Assembly: GCA_035578155.1 (NCBI GenBank)
Contig: JAPWDM010000007.1
Coordinates: 36,492,413-36,556,412, forward strand
Source: Brachynemurus nebulosus
Taxonomy: Eukaryota; Arthropoda; Insecta; Neuroptera; Myrmeleontidae
Length of the DNA: 64,000 nt
Direction of reading: 5' to 3'
The translations under genes were made by a program, and so were the position numbers. Below, piece by piece: positions 34,911-48,013 of this stretch (positions are counted from its first letter, which is position 1; the number at the start of each line of letters is the position of its first letter). The notes beneath the pieces are model-generated. The model did no database searches and was not told the origin of the DNA. It worked only from the letters and a program-made list of their open reading frames with translations.

Positions 34911-35536
34911 GTGAGTGGTAAGAAATAGGAAAATAACATAACCACAGGGCGTTCTCATTCTTTTGTTTATATATCACGAGAAAAAAACTCTATTATCCCT
35001 AATAAAAATAGATCATCTAACAGACATCAATTTTCATAATATTAATGTTTTCCGAACGCGTGTAGCGATGCTCTCTAGTCTCTTTTCGCCCGTTTATCCG
35101 TTTGCCTGTTTGCTGGTTTGTCATTTTTCATTTTTGCTTTGGTGAAAACTAATAGTTGATTATAAGTAACATTTTTATTTGACCTGAGTGGTGAAAACAC
35201 TGAAAACATTCCATAAAAAATAAATTGCCTTTTAATATGTCATTTTTTATTTTTTTTATCTCTCAAAAAACAATAATCATATATCATCAATATACCGGAT
35301 GTACAATGTGTTTCAAAAGTAATATCAGGGATACTTTTTGCTTTAAGGGCTAATATCATGGTTAAGTTTCAGCCTATTCCACCATGTTTTGATATTCGAT
35401 CGAACACCTAGATTAGACTTATGACAGTTGGGTTTCTGTATACGTCTGTTCACGCATTCATCGAAGGTAAACTAAATTAAATTCTGATTTCAATTTAAAA
35501 ATTTAAATTATTGTTTACGAAAAGATTTATTTAATC

Positions 35537-35559
35537 AAAAAAAAAAAAAAAAAAAAAAA
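35537..35559. repeat. A23 homopolymer
   Basis: A single run of adenines. No retroelement coding sequence precedes it. Confidence 0.95.
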
Positions 35560-38500
35560 CGAATTTAAAAATTGGAAAATTTGTAAATTATAAATATACC
35601 TTTTTGCAAATTTGTATAAATCATCCCATTTGATATGACATATGAGATATATCTCATTTTATAAAATAAATAGAATGTTATTTATAAATAACGTTCGAAA
35701 CTTTAAATCGAATTTAACTTTATATTATTATTTATGGAACTTGTCAGGTTACATCTCTATGGTACCAATATATAGCCATATTCATACGTTTTATATTTGT
35801 ATTAATAACATATCCATCTGTATCTTTGTGTCTGTGGTATATTTTGTAAAACCCAAGTAATCACAAACCAATTTTATCATATGTGGTATATACTATTTAT
35901 AATATTGACAGGTGTAATCTCTTTGGTTATGTATTTAAAACAATTTTTGTCATATTGTTTTTCAATTATTATACTTCCATTTGGACTGGTGAATACCCCA
36001 CTCGTTCATATGTACGTACTGACGTGTCAGTTTTTATTTAAATGGACAAATTTTTTATAATCGTATTTCGTTTTATTCAAATATTCAAAGGAGATGTGAG
36101 AACAATGGTATATTCGCTATCTTTGTTTATATCACTATTTGATGGTCGTGTTTCTCCGAATTGTTATAGTTTTTATATTTTTGTAAATGTTTTATTGTTT
36201 AAATATTTTTATTATATTTTTATTTTTACATTAATTTGGCATAAAATAAAAGTTTGTGTGCCGTGTAAATGTAATATTTTGGGAATAAATGAGCTTCTGT
36301 AAAGTGTAGTTTTGTGTCACAAGATGGGAAAAAGACCATCGAAATATTCATTTAATGGCTGAGCTTCCATAGAAAATATTTATAGACTGTTGTGTCAGTA
36401 TTCATCGAATACACAAAGAATTATGAAAGAAAATCTGCAGTATATTTATTATTCAACGAAAAGAGATGAACTGGCTCATTTTTCAAAAGAATTTTCATGA
36501 GTAATCAATTATTATTTTTCCTAAATCTATTCACAAAAGAAAAATAGAATTATATGAAAAAAAAACTAAAGTAGTTTTTGATGAAGATGAAAACGCACTT
36601 TACTTGTTATATTACAAAGATATCCATTACATAATAATATATATTATTAAGTATACAGTATGCATATTGGATACGAATGGTATGATCTATGAATACTTTT
36701 GTTAAGGATTTAAAGTAGATACTTCGTACACCAAATTGGACTATAATCTTCAGAACATTAACATCCTTTCTCGTCTATTTTTCGAAGGTGTGGTTAAAAA
36801 TTGTCGTTTTCTTTTACTTACTGAAGATGCATTTTACACGTGGTCTTAAAGTCGATCCTAAAAAAAAAATCAGCACACAGTTTCAACACAAATCAAACGG
36901 GATTTTGAAGAAAACAAATTTTCTGGGTCACTAAACTTAAAATTACACTGGTTCAGAAAAAAATTGTAAGTTATTGAAAAAGAAAAATCAAAAAAAGTCT
37001 AGTGGCTCAGAAATGACCTAGAATGTGTCTTCACCACAAATCACCTTCATTAACAATTTTTGTCCTAAATCCTTGTGCATTATCTGAAACTTCAGCACAC
37101 TGTATACCGTATACATAACTATCAAAGTCTCCTATTTAACGTATACATTTCAATCTGTTTGCATATATCCGAAAGAATAACATTGTGATTCCTTCCGAAT
37201 AATTTATTTCTGTTTGTCAAACTGATTCGATCAGATTGAATATTAGTTTGTGATTCCTTTTATTTTTTACTTTCTCATTCAATTTCGTAAAAAGAGAAAT
37301 CAATTTAAATATTTTTAAAACAAAAAAAAAAAAGGAAAAACTGCTGACTACTTTGTATTCGTTCTGTTTAAATAAATCAAATTATACCTTTTCCGATATA
37401 AGCTATTAGGGTCATGTAGGGAAATCGACATATGTAGGTTGTCCCTTTCCGTTTTTTAATTAAAATTATCCCTTGATATTGATGCCTTGCAACTCTTACT
37501 GTTTATACCAGGCGTATAAACAAAAATTTTACACTGATTTTCAAAATAGTGAATCAGAAATGTTTACGCAATTTTAGAAATTCCTGTGAGTCTCTGTGAA
37601 CCTATGGTTTATACTGTTCCGTGACCAAGTTCGTGGATGTTCAGCTTCTGATAGATGCATTCAGTTTTAATTATTATCAATAATTACTTTTTATAGAAAC
37701 GTGGAAATCGTTTTATCCTGGTATACTCGATGCTGTAATTAAAAACATTAAAGCATTTACATTTTTATTAATTGTTCCATATTTTTTTTTTTTTTCAAAA
37801 GACATATTCCGTCCCCTTTTGTTTTGTACACGATACGCCACTGAATTGCATATACACCCATTATGAACGGAGCTACGTAGGCACATTTATAATAATTCTT
37901 ATCTTCCTACATCACTTATATGAGCATACAATAAAACAATAGCTGCTAGAATATAAAATAATTATTTATATTTAATAATATTTTTCTTTTTTCCTATAAC
38001 TTAGACAGTTTATTTAAAAGGTAATTTCTCTTTTATATTTGTTTAGCAATTAACTGCCGTGTAGATTACTCCCTATATTACTTACCAGTTACCATACGGT
38101 TTCTGTACACAGACACTCGGGTGTACAGAAAAAAATTCATTTAATGGACTTGTTTATAAAATAAACAATAAAGAAAAAGCAAATAAAATCTTATTTTATT
38201 TATAGCAACCAAACAATATTTGTAAACAATACAGAAAAAAAATTTTTGTTCCACTAAACGTTTGAAAAAATTCAAACTACAAGTAAACAAATACATTTTA
38301 ACAAAAAAAAAAAACCGTAAATTCATTTTTGTTATCTTCATAGAAACAACACTCATACTCCCGGTACCTATACCCCGCGCACTACTGCACACTTCCCGAC
38401 TTGCCCGCCATTGTTTTTTTCCCGCCTTTCGAATATGCACATTTAGGAATTGTGGTTTGTCATTGTGATGGGGTGTTCCGAGGGGTATGGATAATAGTTG

Positions 38501-38813
38501 TATGTGTGCCATCATGTCTCGATGATAGTGACGGGACAATATTTCCACGGAATGTTGTGCAATGTTCGTTACAGGCATAGTGTAGTACATATTAGTGGAG
38601 CTTATGAGAATGGATAGTTATTACAAACCCGTTACCAGTAAATACTGTTATTGTCAAGTCAGCCAGGCCCATTTTATACATTGTGAATTGAAACAACGAC
38701 TTGGAATTTCATCAACCACTTACCTCTTATTTTTTAGTTATACAGATTTTTTTGTGTTATTCTGCGTTACCATGTGATTATAAAGTTATACGACCGGAGA
38801 AGAGAGAACTCAC
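35560..38813. other. AT-rich DNA without recognised features
   Basis: Only short AT-driven frames are present. A frame at 38141-38590 (minus) has a slightly richer composition over 38340-38590 but shows no motif or splice borders I trust. A hAT-like end in reverse orientation (GATACGCCACTG) lies at 37835-37846 without a partner. Confidence 0.6.
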
Positions 38814-38867
38814 GTGCTGAAACTCTTTCCCGTTCGCTTGTTGGTCTTCGTCCCATTCCGTTTTTAA
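38814..38867 (-). CDS. Weak candidate exon end before a GTGAGT donor
   Basis: On the minus strand LKTEWDEDQQANGKEFQH is followed directly by GTGAGT. Composition is protein-like (acidic, Gln/Asn). The frame stays open further upstream, but no convincing acceptor is seen. A TTAACCCATTAACG string resembling a TTAA element end overlaps the start. Confidence 0.2.
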
Positions 38868-40780
38868 CCCATTAACGTCGAAAGATGTACATTTCCTTGT
38901 TATTCATTCTCAACACGAAAAAGTATTTACCTATTCCACCATTTTTGAGTGTGCTCTTTTGATCGACGACGTCTAAATTGCACTTTAGTGACTTTTAAAA
39001 CCAATATGGCGGATATTAAATAAAAACTGTCGAAAATATGAAACTTTTTCTTTGTTTTTAACTCGCGTTGTAAAAGTAATGAAAATAATACCGGATTTCA
39101 ACCAAACGTGCCCAAAATAAGTCATGATGAGTATAAGGAACCATTGAAAGATTTCCCTTGTTAGAACAATAAAGAAGTCGACTACGCTTCTTTGTCAGTT
39201 AAATTTGTAAAGAATTCGTCCTAAGCTGCCTAAATAGTCCTGCCAGCTTCTTACAAGAAAAAATATCTTTTACCTTTTTACAAAGTTTGATAATTTGAAT
39301 ACGAACACAAAATAAAAAATAAACGTCCCTTCTGTATTTTTAAATTGGTCAGTAAAATTAACAACGAATTGTTTAGGTGAAAAAGTTTTTTAGAGAAAAT
39401 TTATGGGTTTTAAGTGAATTCAAATCGATCATCACATCAACCTTCAAGTTTCTTTAGTCCTTTCTTCTGACTGTTCGAAATACATTTTTAAAATCCCTTC
39501 GTTAGAACTATCAGCTACAAATCAATACACTTCTTTCCTGTTGTGTTGTTTCGAACCTTCCAGAACATATTTATTGCGACTTAATTGTTCTGTTAAGTAA
39601 CTTTTGATTCACTCCCGTGGGATGACTACACCGAAACATTATATACACACAAACTTATTGTACCACTATATACAAACAGGTAGATAGTTTGTAATGGGTT
39701 TAGGAAATCGTTGCCCCGTCGTTTCCCCGGTTGTGCCGATTGCTAAAAGCTGCAGTTTGCTGTTGGAACAGTACATACAGGGGCTGTACACATGATACGT
39801 ACATATGATAATACTCTATCGTCTGGCATTAGCATCGATGCACTTTTTAAATTGCTATCGACAACTAACAAGATATATGTGCGACTAAGATGGGAAACAC
39901 GTGAGGGTGTCAGGTGTGGGGACGGGTGTAGGATATGAGAGCACATCTGTAAAATGCATACGTATGTACATCATACCACCTAGCATATTACCGTTGTAAT
40001 ATTGTGGTATCTTGTGGGGGATGGACCCTCCACATTTTTCCCTCGAACTGTATACATACATATGTCGTACAAAAATCATTCACTCCCCCCTTTTTCTGCC
40101 CCCGTTCAATTCAATTCATATATAAATATGTACTCTATAATATATACACTTGTATCAAATTTCCAGCAATGCTTTTTATAAATTTTTATGTGACACATTT
40201 TAACTGAAGAGCACTTCATAGCAAAATATTCTATGCATATGTGATGGGCATTAGAAAAGTTTATTCTTTTATTTGGGTGAGGTTTTTTTTTGTCGGATAG
40301 GGGAGGAAGATTTTATCTAAAATGATCAATAATGAATTTTTTTTATCATGATTTTCGTCTGGTTCGATCATATTTGGCTCACGGACAAAATAACCGGCCT
40401 ACAAAACAGTCTTGGATTGGCATCCCAAACATAGCTAAAAAACATACAAAAATTATTAGCACAACAAATTAAAACTGATCTAAATTTTAATGGCATAATA
40501 CAAATTTAATTTTGATTGATATTTGGACGATGATCCTTTTGTTTCTAGTATAGCTTCTAAATGACTTGACATTGACCTAACTTAATTTTCAATCGCTGAT
40601 GAACTAATGGACTCCAATTTTAAATAATTACGTCAGTTCTTTGTCTTTCCTAATTTGAATTTCCAAATGATACCCTAAACACTTTAAAACTTTCTTAAGC
40701 ATTCGAAAAATTTTTAGTAGCAGTTTTTAAAAAATTTAAATAGAATTCTTGCCGCATGGACTAATTTCCATCGTTAGTTT

Positions 40781-40830
40781 AAATCCAATTAGGTCGTGTA
40801 ATATGAAATGTCGTTTTTCAACCACTTGGT
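40781..40830 (-). repeat. Satellite-like core, single inverted copy
   Basis: TTAGGTCGTGTAATATGAAA then TGTCG, then CCACTTGG, is the reverse complement of the satellite core. Confidence 0.75.
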
Positions 40831-41237
40831 CCACGGGTAAGTAGTGGCGACATGTTTTTCCTAGACCCTTCCCCCCGCCCGCCTTCATTAACAGTTACAA
40901 CGATTAACGATAAAATTGAGTACATTCCATGCTGAAAACATTTATGTAAATTAATTATTGCTGTATCTTTGAAAAATTATAAGCCATTTTTTCGATGTGT
41001 TTCTTCGTGTAAATGAAAGAAACTAATATATTTTTAATTAGTACGTCCTTTTTTCCATGACACAATTATTTTCTGCATTGTTTAGTTTTTAATTAAATAG
41101 TTCCGTTGTTGCAACTGATTAATTGCATTTTTTAACTTTTAGAAAAATACGGCACACTACAGTATTGAGAAAAATTCTTTGAACAATTAAATGTTTTTGC
41201 TAAAAGCTACTTTTCAATTAAATGAATTTTTTGATCT

Positions 41238-41850
41238 AAGGGGAGGTTTACTTGAGCGTCTTTAAAAAGAATCCATATTTTTTTTTGCAGAAATTTATAG
41301 CCAGTTAGGTGTAGAATATGTTCCTAAAGTGATTTTATTGAAAGTAATTTAAAGGGAAATTTACTTGAGAGTCGATCAAAAAATCGATTTTTTTTGCAGA
41401 AATTGATAGCAAATTATGTCTAGAATATGTTCTCAAAGTGACTTTGCTGAAAGCAATTTAAAAAAAAAAAGATTAATGCACATTAACTGAATCGAGTTTT
41501 CTATAAAAAAAAAAAAAAAAAAATGTTTTTGAAAATACGTTTCTTAATATATATTTTATAATATCTCGGAACCACGTTTTTGGAACTGGTTGACACGATA
41601 ACTCAAAAACTATCCGATGGATACTTTTTTTTATTTTTTTATTTTAAAGAGAATTCAATTCTCCGGCACCTATACCTAAGTTCGATACACTTTCAATATT
41701 TTTTTTTTTTTTAATTTACTTTAAAGAGCGAAAAATAAGACAAAAATCGTAATCAAAACTTCACACATCCGCCATTTTTTTTCTTTCAGCAATTTATTGA
41801 TATTATAGATATAGGTGCCGGCACTGTTCATATATTTTATAAAATTTTTT
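41238..41850 (+). mobile_element. TTAA-type element, copy A (right end missing)
   Basis: Matches 62974-63690 throughout: AAGGGGAGGTTTACTTGAG, an internal ~108-base duplication ending AGTAATTTAA, TAATATCTCGGA, AACTCAAAAACTAT and CATCCGCCATTTTTTT. No inverted right end was found after 41850. At the position where copy B has (TA)n this copy has only AATATATATTTTATAAT. Confidence 0.75.
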
Positions 41851-41937
41851 TTCTATACATGGTAACCTAACATTATGGGAAACATTTTAGTTTTTTTAAA
41901 TTCCGCGTTACTTAGAGACCAATTTTTCCTTTTTTGT

Positions 41938-41963
41938 GACTCCGAAGCGACTCTTTCGGAGTC
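41938..41963. repeat. 9-bp stem hairpin
   Basis: GACTCCGAA and TTCGGAGTC flank an 8-base loop. Confidence 0.8.
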
Positions 41964-42670
41964 ATTATGCATTCGTCACGGAACGGCAAGGTCGTATTGA
42001 ACGTGCATTTTATTACAATGGATTCTTTTCTGTATTTTTTAAATTGAGGAGGAACAGTTCCGTATCCTCTCAAAGACCGTTTCTCTTTTAGTAGTGAGAT
42101 TGTATTCGGGTTGAACCCCTAATTTTTCCTATAACACGCCACTGTTTTGTTCAGTAGCACAGTTTATCGGTGACAAATTTAAAATCAGTTCAATAAAATA
42201 TGAAATAATTGAACATACTTACGGCGACTACTATTGAAGAGAATTTTTTTTGCTACTGGAAGATACAGAAGGGTTGCCCGCCTAGCTACATGACAGAATG
42301 AAAGCAGGGGTAGCAAATTATACACTGTCTATACTTCTATAATGTTTCCTCCTCTATAATGTACATAACTTTATTATTTAATAATTTTTATGCGTTTCAA
42401 AGGATTCTCTGAAACGCGCTTGGTTGTTAGGGGACACGTTTATTCATTGACACTATATTATACGGTGTGGTTATGTTGCCGTGTACAAGGTTTATCAAAA
42501 TTTAAATGGTAGCCGGAGCGGTCGAGTGTATTTCGGCATCAATTTTTACGTACTGGTAGGATAAGCGTTCCAATCACGCACTCGGTTATATTTGTCCAAA
42601 TTTTCTGCACGATTTCAAATGAATATTGGCAGCAGTAAATGGACACCTTCCAAATTTTACTCCTTCATGT

Positions 42671-42960
42671 TAGGAAACAATTTTTTTTGATTTTCCGGAA
42701 AGCTACGGGCGTTGGAAAAATTTGACAAGCAGTTATATTGAGCGCGAAAACTCTTCACTTTTTACCTGGAAGGTAGTTATATCGGAAACAATTTTCTTCG
42801 ATTTTCCGGAAAGCTACAAACGTTGCAAAAATTTGAAAAGCAGTTATATTCAGCGCGAAAAGATAAGTTTCATTCTATCGTTCGGTTAGATTCTGTCGTA
42901 CTCTTTTTTTTCCCTGGAAGGTAGTTAAGAAACAATTTAGGTCGTATTCGTGTTTTGGAA
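42671..42960 (+). repeat. ~111-bp tandem repeat, two units plus a partial third
   Basis: GGAAACAATTTT, TTTTCCGGAAAGCTAC, AAAAATTTGA and AAGCAGTTATATT recur with a period of 111 (42673 and 42784). A third, partial start (AGAAACAATTT) lies near 42929 after CCTGGAAGGTAGTTA. Confidence 0.8.
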
Positions 42961-43771
42961 AACTGAAAAAGTACCTCCATTACTATGGGATCGCAAGTTA
43001 ATATCGCAAATTTGAACGGCAATGCCGGATATTTACTTCAATGACGCCAGACAGATGTCTGATACTTGAGCCTATGTCTTAGGAAAGTGTATTCATAGAG
43101 GGGATACGCTACGGTATTTCCTCCCTCGCGCGGTGATACTGATCCTAGATTAGAATACACCTAAATCCTTTCCTATAAATCAATTTTCTGGATATTCTGT
43201 AGTAAAAAATGGGAAACATATCGAAAAATACGATTGACTAGTCTATATTTTACATTATTACATATCGACTACTGTTTTTGTATGTCTAAAACAGCGGCAT
43301 TCAAAAGTTTTTCATTTATATTTTAAAATATGCTAATAACGTTATGTAATTATTGTTCTTGTTTACGGTTGTGTTTTGCGTTTCCGGTTACCAAAAGTAA
43401 AATTTATGCAAATATTTGTCACCACTACGGGGAATAGGTGACGAATGGTTCGGCAAGTTGAAGTTTTTCATCGGGTTAGATGTGAAAGTTATAAAGAATA
43501 TCTTTTATATGCATAAAAATATTCTTTCGAAAAGTTTTTCTTTTTTCGATCAGTTCCGCCTACCATCAACCTACGCAGATGTCACGTTATAAATTTTGTA
43601 TAATAAATAAAAAAGGGGTGATCGTATTCAAGATATATTTCAATTTATTTCACAAAGATTGTTATGCTGGTTAGGATTTTTTCGTGTTAAAAAAAGTATG
43701 TGGTCCACAGTAAAAGGCCTTCAAATAAATTACAGACGGTGAAAACATTATATTTTGTATGTAACAAATTA

Positions 43772-44271
43772 TCAGGTCAGTCCATAAGTTCGTGCGTATT
43801 TGTTGGTAAATTTTTAGATAATATAAAAAGACACAATTAAACACAATTCATCCTTTCTGCGATCTGATCCACTGTTAATTGTGGCTCTGAATGTCATCAT
43901 CAAAACTAACCGGACGTCCTGAACGGGGTTAATCATCAATGCGGCATTCTCCAACTTAAATTTTTTTTAACCATTTCTGGGCAGTCCTTACACTAATAGT
44001 GTGTTCATCATGTACACTATTAATTTTTATCGCTGCACACCTGGCAGATTCACCACACGAAAATAAAAAATGTAGCACAACACGTTTGTACTGATTACCT
44101 ATATTCATCTTCTACGGGTGCTAAAATGCATTCGATATTTACGAAAGTTGGTGATGAACTGAATAATATGTTAGTCAAACGATGACAAGTCTCGACAGGT
44201 TCAAAATTGTATTGGTTTAGTAAATGAGTCATGCATGCTATTAATACGCACGAACTTATGGACTGACCTGA
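43772..44271 (-). mobile_element. Mariner-type MITE, 500 bp, perfect 29-bp ends, TA duplication
   Basis: The outer 29 bases (beginning TCAGGTCAGTCCATAAGTTC) are exactly complementary at both ends. TA flanks the element at 43770-43771 and 44272-44273. It encloses a decayed N-terminal transposase segment on the minus strand. Intact ends with decayed coding suggest movement by a transposase supplied elsewhere. Confidence 0.93.
43848..44108 (-). pseudogene. Mariner transposase N-terminal (HTH) remnant
   Basis: Starting from a methionine at 44106-44108, the frame reads MNIGNQYKRVVLHFLFSCGE, SARCAAIKINSVHDEHTISV and RTAQKWLKKI, then stop. In the same frame VGECRIDD-stop-PRSGRPVSFDDD follows. This is the paired helix-turn-helix DNA-binding part of mariner transposases, with the diagnostic 'W(F/L)kkF..Ge..idd.PRSGRP' linker. 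The in-frame stops fall after codons 50 and 59 and again after PVSFDDDIQSHN. The catalytic DD34D domain is deleted altogether. The remnant sits within the MITE inverted ends in the orientation expected for the original transposon. Not functional. Confidence 0.85.
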
Positions 44272-44281
44272 TATGTAGCAA

Positions 44282-44647
44282 CTAGTAAGGCTGGCGCCTC
44301 ATTTCTGTTATTTTGACAATGTTGATCGATTTTATGATCCGCAGAAAGATATTTTTTGAGACTCCCGGTAATTTTAAACATAATATCGCATTAGTTAGTG
44401 CTCCTTTTGAGACGTTTTTATTATTTTCTCTAGTTTTATTTTTTAATGTAAGCATAAAATTATATAATACATAGATGGCATCGTCGTATACACTATACAT
44501 AACACCAATAACATTCGCCCCGTAAACATAACCTCCATAAACATGTGTACATTCAATTTTAATACACTTAGCTGATAATAATTTGAATATTCTAATAATC
44601 TTCTCTAAATAGGGAACACTGAATAAACATTCTCGCTCCACTGCCAA
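44282..44647 (-). CDS. Unrecognised 121-codon open frame
   Basis: One of the longer complete frames here not explained by simple repeats. It begins MAVERECLFSVPYLEKIIRI and has a tyrosine/glycine-rich part (HVYGGYVYGANVIGVMYSVY) and a basic, Asn-rich middle (LKNKTRENNKNVSKG). No domain, signal peptide or clear membrane segment is recognised. The stop lies eight bases from the mariner insertion border, so the MITE sits just downstream. Codon use is AT-rich like the surrounding DNA, which argues for chance or for an old transposon fragment. Whether it is expressed cannot be judged from sequence. Confidence 0.22.
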   Translation of the reverse strand: MAVERECLFSVPYLEKIIRIFKLLSAKCIKIECTHVYGGYVYGANVIGVMYSVYDDAIYVLYNFMLTLKNKTRENNKNVSKGALTNAILCLKLPGVSKNIFLRIIKSINIVKITEMRRQPY

Positions 44648-45033
44648 AAAACATTACCAACAAACTTCAGTGTATATTGCACGCCATCTTTAAAATAACG
44701 CTTATTAATATTTATAATTTTAATTTATGTTGTTTTATTCTATATGGAGTATACATGAGAACCAGGGTATGATGTAACATAGGCGTCAATATGTCAAATA
44801 GGTGCGCAATTCTTGAAGTATGTTATTACTATTTTGGAAACAAACCATACAAACATATGTAGGAGTTTGTAGAAGTCCCAGATCTTTAGCCCTATAATTA
44901 TACTGAATTCGTAACCTTCCTTGTTCCGGCGACTGTTTGGTCAATCGAAGACAGAATTCTAAAACTTCAATTAGAACATATATTCTAGAATATATGGAAA
45001 GCCTATCACAAAATTACGATCTACAAGAAGTTT

Positions 45034-45350
45034 CTATGGGCCAATAAAGCCGCTTGCTCACGTTTTGAATCAATTTGCACTTGATTTGAATCACATTCCT
45101 GTCTCACTTTCCATGTTCTAGAGAGAAGGGTCAAGTATTAGTGTTCGGTATACATCGTATACAGGGTATACAGTATACGATGTATACCGAACGTTAATAC
45201 TTGACCCTTCTCTCTAGAGCATGGAGAGTGAGACAGGAATATACAAAAATGTCAAAAGCAAGCCAACTGTGATTCAAAACAAGTGCAAATTGATTCAAAA
45301 CGAGAGCAAGCTGCTTTGGCTTACGTCGATACGAATTGGCCCCATATTTT
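45034..45350. repeat. Long near-perfect palindrome (snap-back)
   Basis: The core arms TTCGGTATACATCGTATAC (45144-45162) and GTATACGATGTATACCGAA (45173-45191) are exact complements around a 10-base loop. Complementarity continues outward through AGAGAGAAGGGTCAAGTATT, ATTCCTGTCTCACT, CAATTTGCACTTG and ATGGGGCCAAT, with an extra ~35 bases and other indels in the right arm. No ends of a known transposon are evident. Confidence 0.88.
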
Positions 45351-46730
45351 CAGTTTTATTTAAAGGAAAAGTCAAAAAATCAAAGTGTGCCTTCAATCAT
45401 TTTCAGAGGGTAAAGTGGGTAAAGATTGGTTATTTTTCGCCAAAGATAACCGTGAAAAGTCCTTACCTTAACATGTACATCGAATTTATCTTAAAATTAT
45501 TATAGTAAATTGTATGTATAAACCACCCTTCAAACACAGGATCTTTTTTTGCTCATTATTTTGCCTCTCTAAAGAGGTTTGTTCCCTTAAAAGCCCTTCA
45601 TTTAAAAATAAAGCTGACACCAATGTTCTTTGCCATAAAATAATTTCACTCTTAATTGAATTAAATCATTATAGTTAAATTAATATCAAGGGGTCGTCTC
45701 TTGCGTGTAGTCCTTCCGTACTGATAGTCAAACATAAGTGTGGTTTACAAGTGTAAACATAATTTTGTCAATTACTGTAAATGGAATTTTAACAAATTAC
45801 GTTCAAATTTTCATGTTTGTTCAACAAAATTGAGATCATAATCTTTATCCATATTCCATAAAAAATAATTAACAAATTATTATGGGGGCATTAAAAACAA
45901 ATGTTATTCATCCCACGAGACCCAGACTAACAAATAATTAAAATTCTGGTCTTGCAACAAATCCATTTCGCGTAAAAATATGTTTCGTATATAATTTCGA
46001 AAACCATAATTGCATACCGGAAATTTTTCCGACTGTTTCTAACCTCTTATTCCAGTGCCACCAAATTATATTTTATTTAATTTTATTTCTTAATAAACTC
46101 GAAATATCAAAACTAAATAAACAGAAACACAGAAACGATTTATTAAAAAAAATTTTTTACAAATAATCTTCTCTTTCTTATTTAATATTGATTTTAGCGA
46201 AATGAAAATTTAAGTATTTACCGATAAAATTAACGATAAGGAATGTTCCCATACTACATTAATAAAACAGTGGTTCGGAAACAGTGTTATCAGTGCGACT
46301 CGATTCTGTCTACTAACAGTTAATTTATTCATTCAATTTAATTTTACACATTTGAATACAATACGTTCTCGAGATAAATCAAATCTTATATATCCCTCTT
46401 TAATGACATTTGTATATTATGTTGATTTAAATATTTCAAAGAAAATCTACGAATTATCACCGAATACCTACGGAAACTTCTTTCATGTTAACAGTGGCGG
46501 AAATACAAACTTTCTGTGATTCGAATAAAACTAATTTATTACCGATGTAAAAGAGATTAATTTTAATGAAACTGATTAGAGAAGTGTGATTTGAGATTTG
46601 TCACCATAAATGACTTTAATCTGTAGATTAATACTTTCGTAATTTTAACCCCTTTACGTTCGATGATATTACGAAGAAGATCAAACGTATGAAGATAGGT
46701 CCTGCATAACTTTTAACTCGAGAATCATAC
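45351..46730. other. AT-rich DNA without recognised features
   Basis: No frame, array or paired ends seen. Confidence 0.6.
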
Positions 46731-47544
46731 GTTGGTCTACGAGTCAAGTTAATCATACATCGGCGTCATTTTGACAAATGGACTTTTTACGGGGAGTTTT
46801 AGAGTTTATTTGCAAAAAAGAAATTTTTTTTACATAACAATACTACAAAAGCGAACAAAATATTTAAAAAAATTGGATTTGGAAAAATTTCTTAATATAA
46901 ATATTTATTAATTTTTTTAATCTTTTTATCAAAGCATATTTTCATTATAAAAATTAAAAAATAGATAAATACATCAACTGTATCATAAAACATGTCTTTC
47001 AAATAATTAATTTATGAACTATTATGAGTCAGTGGACATGTGTGACTTTATAGAATGTGAAATTTCTCAGTCATAAATATTCCTATAGATATGTAGTTAT
47101 TTCCCCATTAGGCATATTTGTAAATTTTCTAAAATTTGTTAGTAATTTTTCGAATAAGATCTCAAAAAATAATAAAAATTAAAATATTTTCCACAAAATA
47201 AATCTTTTATTAAGTCATTCGAAACGTATTCTTTAGTTTTCGATTCAATATATTAAAATTTCAGTATTATGTTGTCTCGTTCACATTATCATAATCATTG
47301 AATAAATTAATTATAACATCCATATCTTTAATAAATTTTAGAAAAATTAGGAAAACTTTTATATGTGGAGTACAAAATCTTTAAAAAAAAACATAGGTTA
47401 ATCATACATCGTCGTATAAAAAAACGACAATAATAATAAATAAATTAGATAACAGAAGTTTCACAACAAGTAGGCAACGGCAAGTTGTAGTATTGGAGCA
47501 GGTAGAGAAGTTCGTTCGTCGTTTTGACGAGTACGTATGATTCT
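46731..47544. mobile_element. Possible TIR element (AGAATCATACGT ends)
   Basis: AGAATCATACGT at 46731-46742 is complemented at 47533-47544. Just inside, GTTAATCATACATCG occurs near both ends (46758 and 47397) in direct orientation, and CTCGTCAA/CGAGTCAA resemble each other in inverted sense. No coding frame and no clear target duplication. Confidence 0.45.
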
Positions 47545-48013
47545 AGGGTTCATCACACGTTGTGATTTTAATTTGGTTTCGTACAATTTAAAAATGGTTT
47601 AGTATCACTGTTTCCCGTAGAGTATGCAAGCCGAACGTTGGAGAAGGGCGGCCAGTATGAATGGTATTTTCGAATGTATTTGATGTAAAACCCTAATGAA
47701 ATTTTCTATCTCATTTAATAAATATTTTCAGCATGAACAGTTTTTAATAAATATATTCTTATAGAATAACATTTGTAAACAATAAATAAATTTGTAAAAC
47801 ATTTTAAAACAGAACAATATTAAGCGCCAAATACATGCAAGCCACCATGTTACTACACCACTTTACGTTTCTCCAACATGTACTTCAGTGTGCTCTTCTT
47901 CATTCGCGTTTTTATATTGTAAAATGATTGATCTAAAGCCAGTGTTGCATTATAAAGTTTTTAAAATCGTTGTTCGAGTGTTCAAAAGGGTGTACCAAAA
48001 AACTTTACAATGA

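Noticed and set aside
38141..38590. 149-codon minus-strand frame
   Set aside because: The last third is AT-driven (poly-F/L/Y), no domain is seen, and there are no convincing splice borders.
37835..42145. Isolated CGCCACTG strings (37839-37846 and 42127-42145) resembling hAT ends
   Set aside because: No opposite end or 8-bp duplication could be paired with them.
45221..45505. 94-codon plus-strand frame
   Set aside because: Its first half lies in the long palindrome, and the rest shows no family signal.
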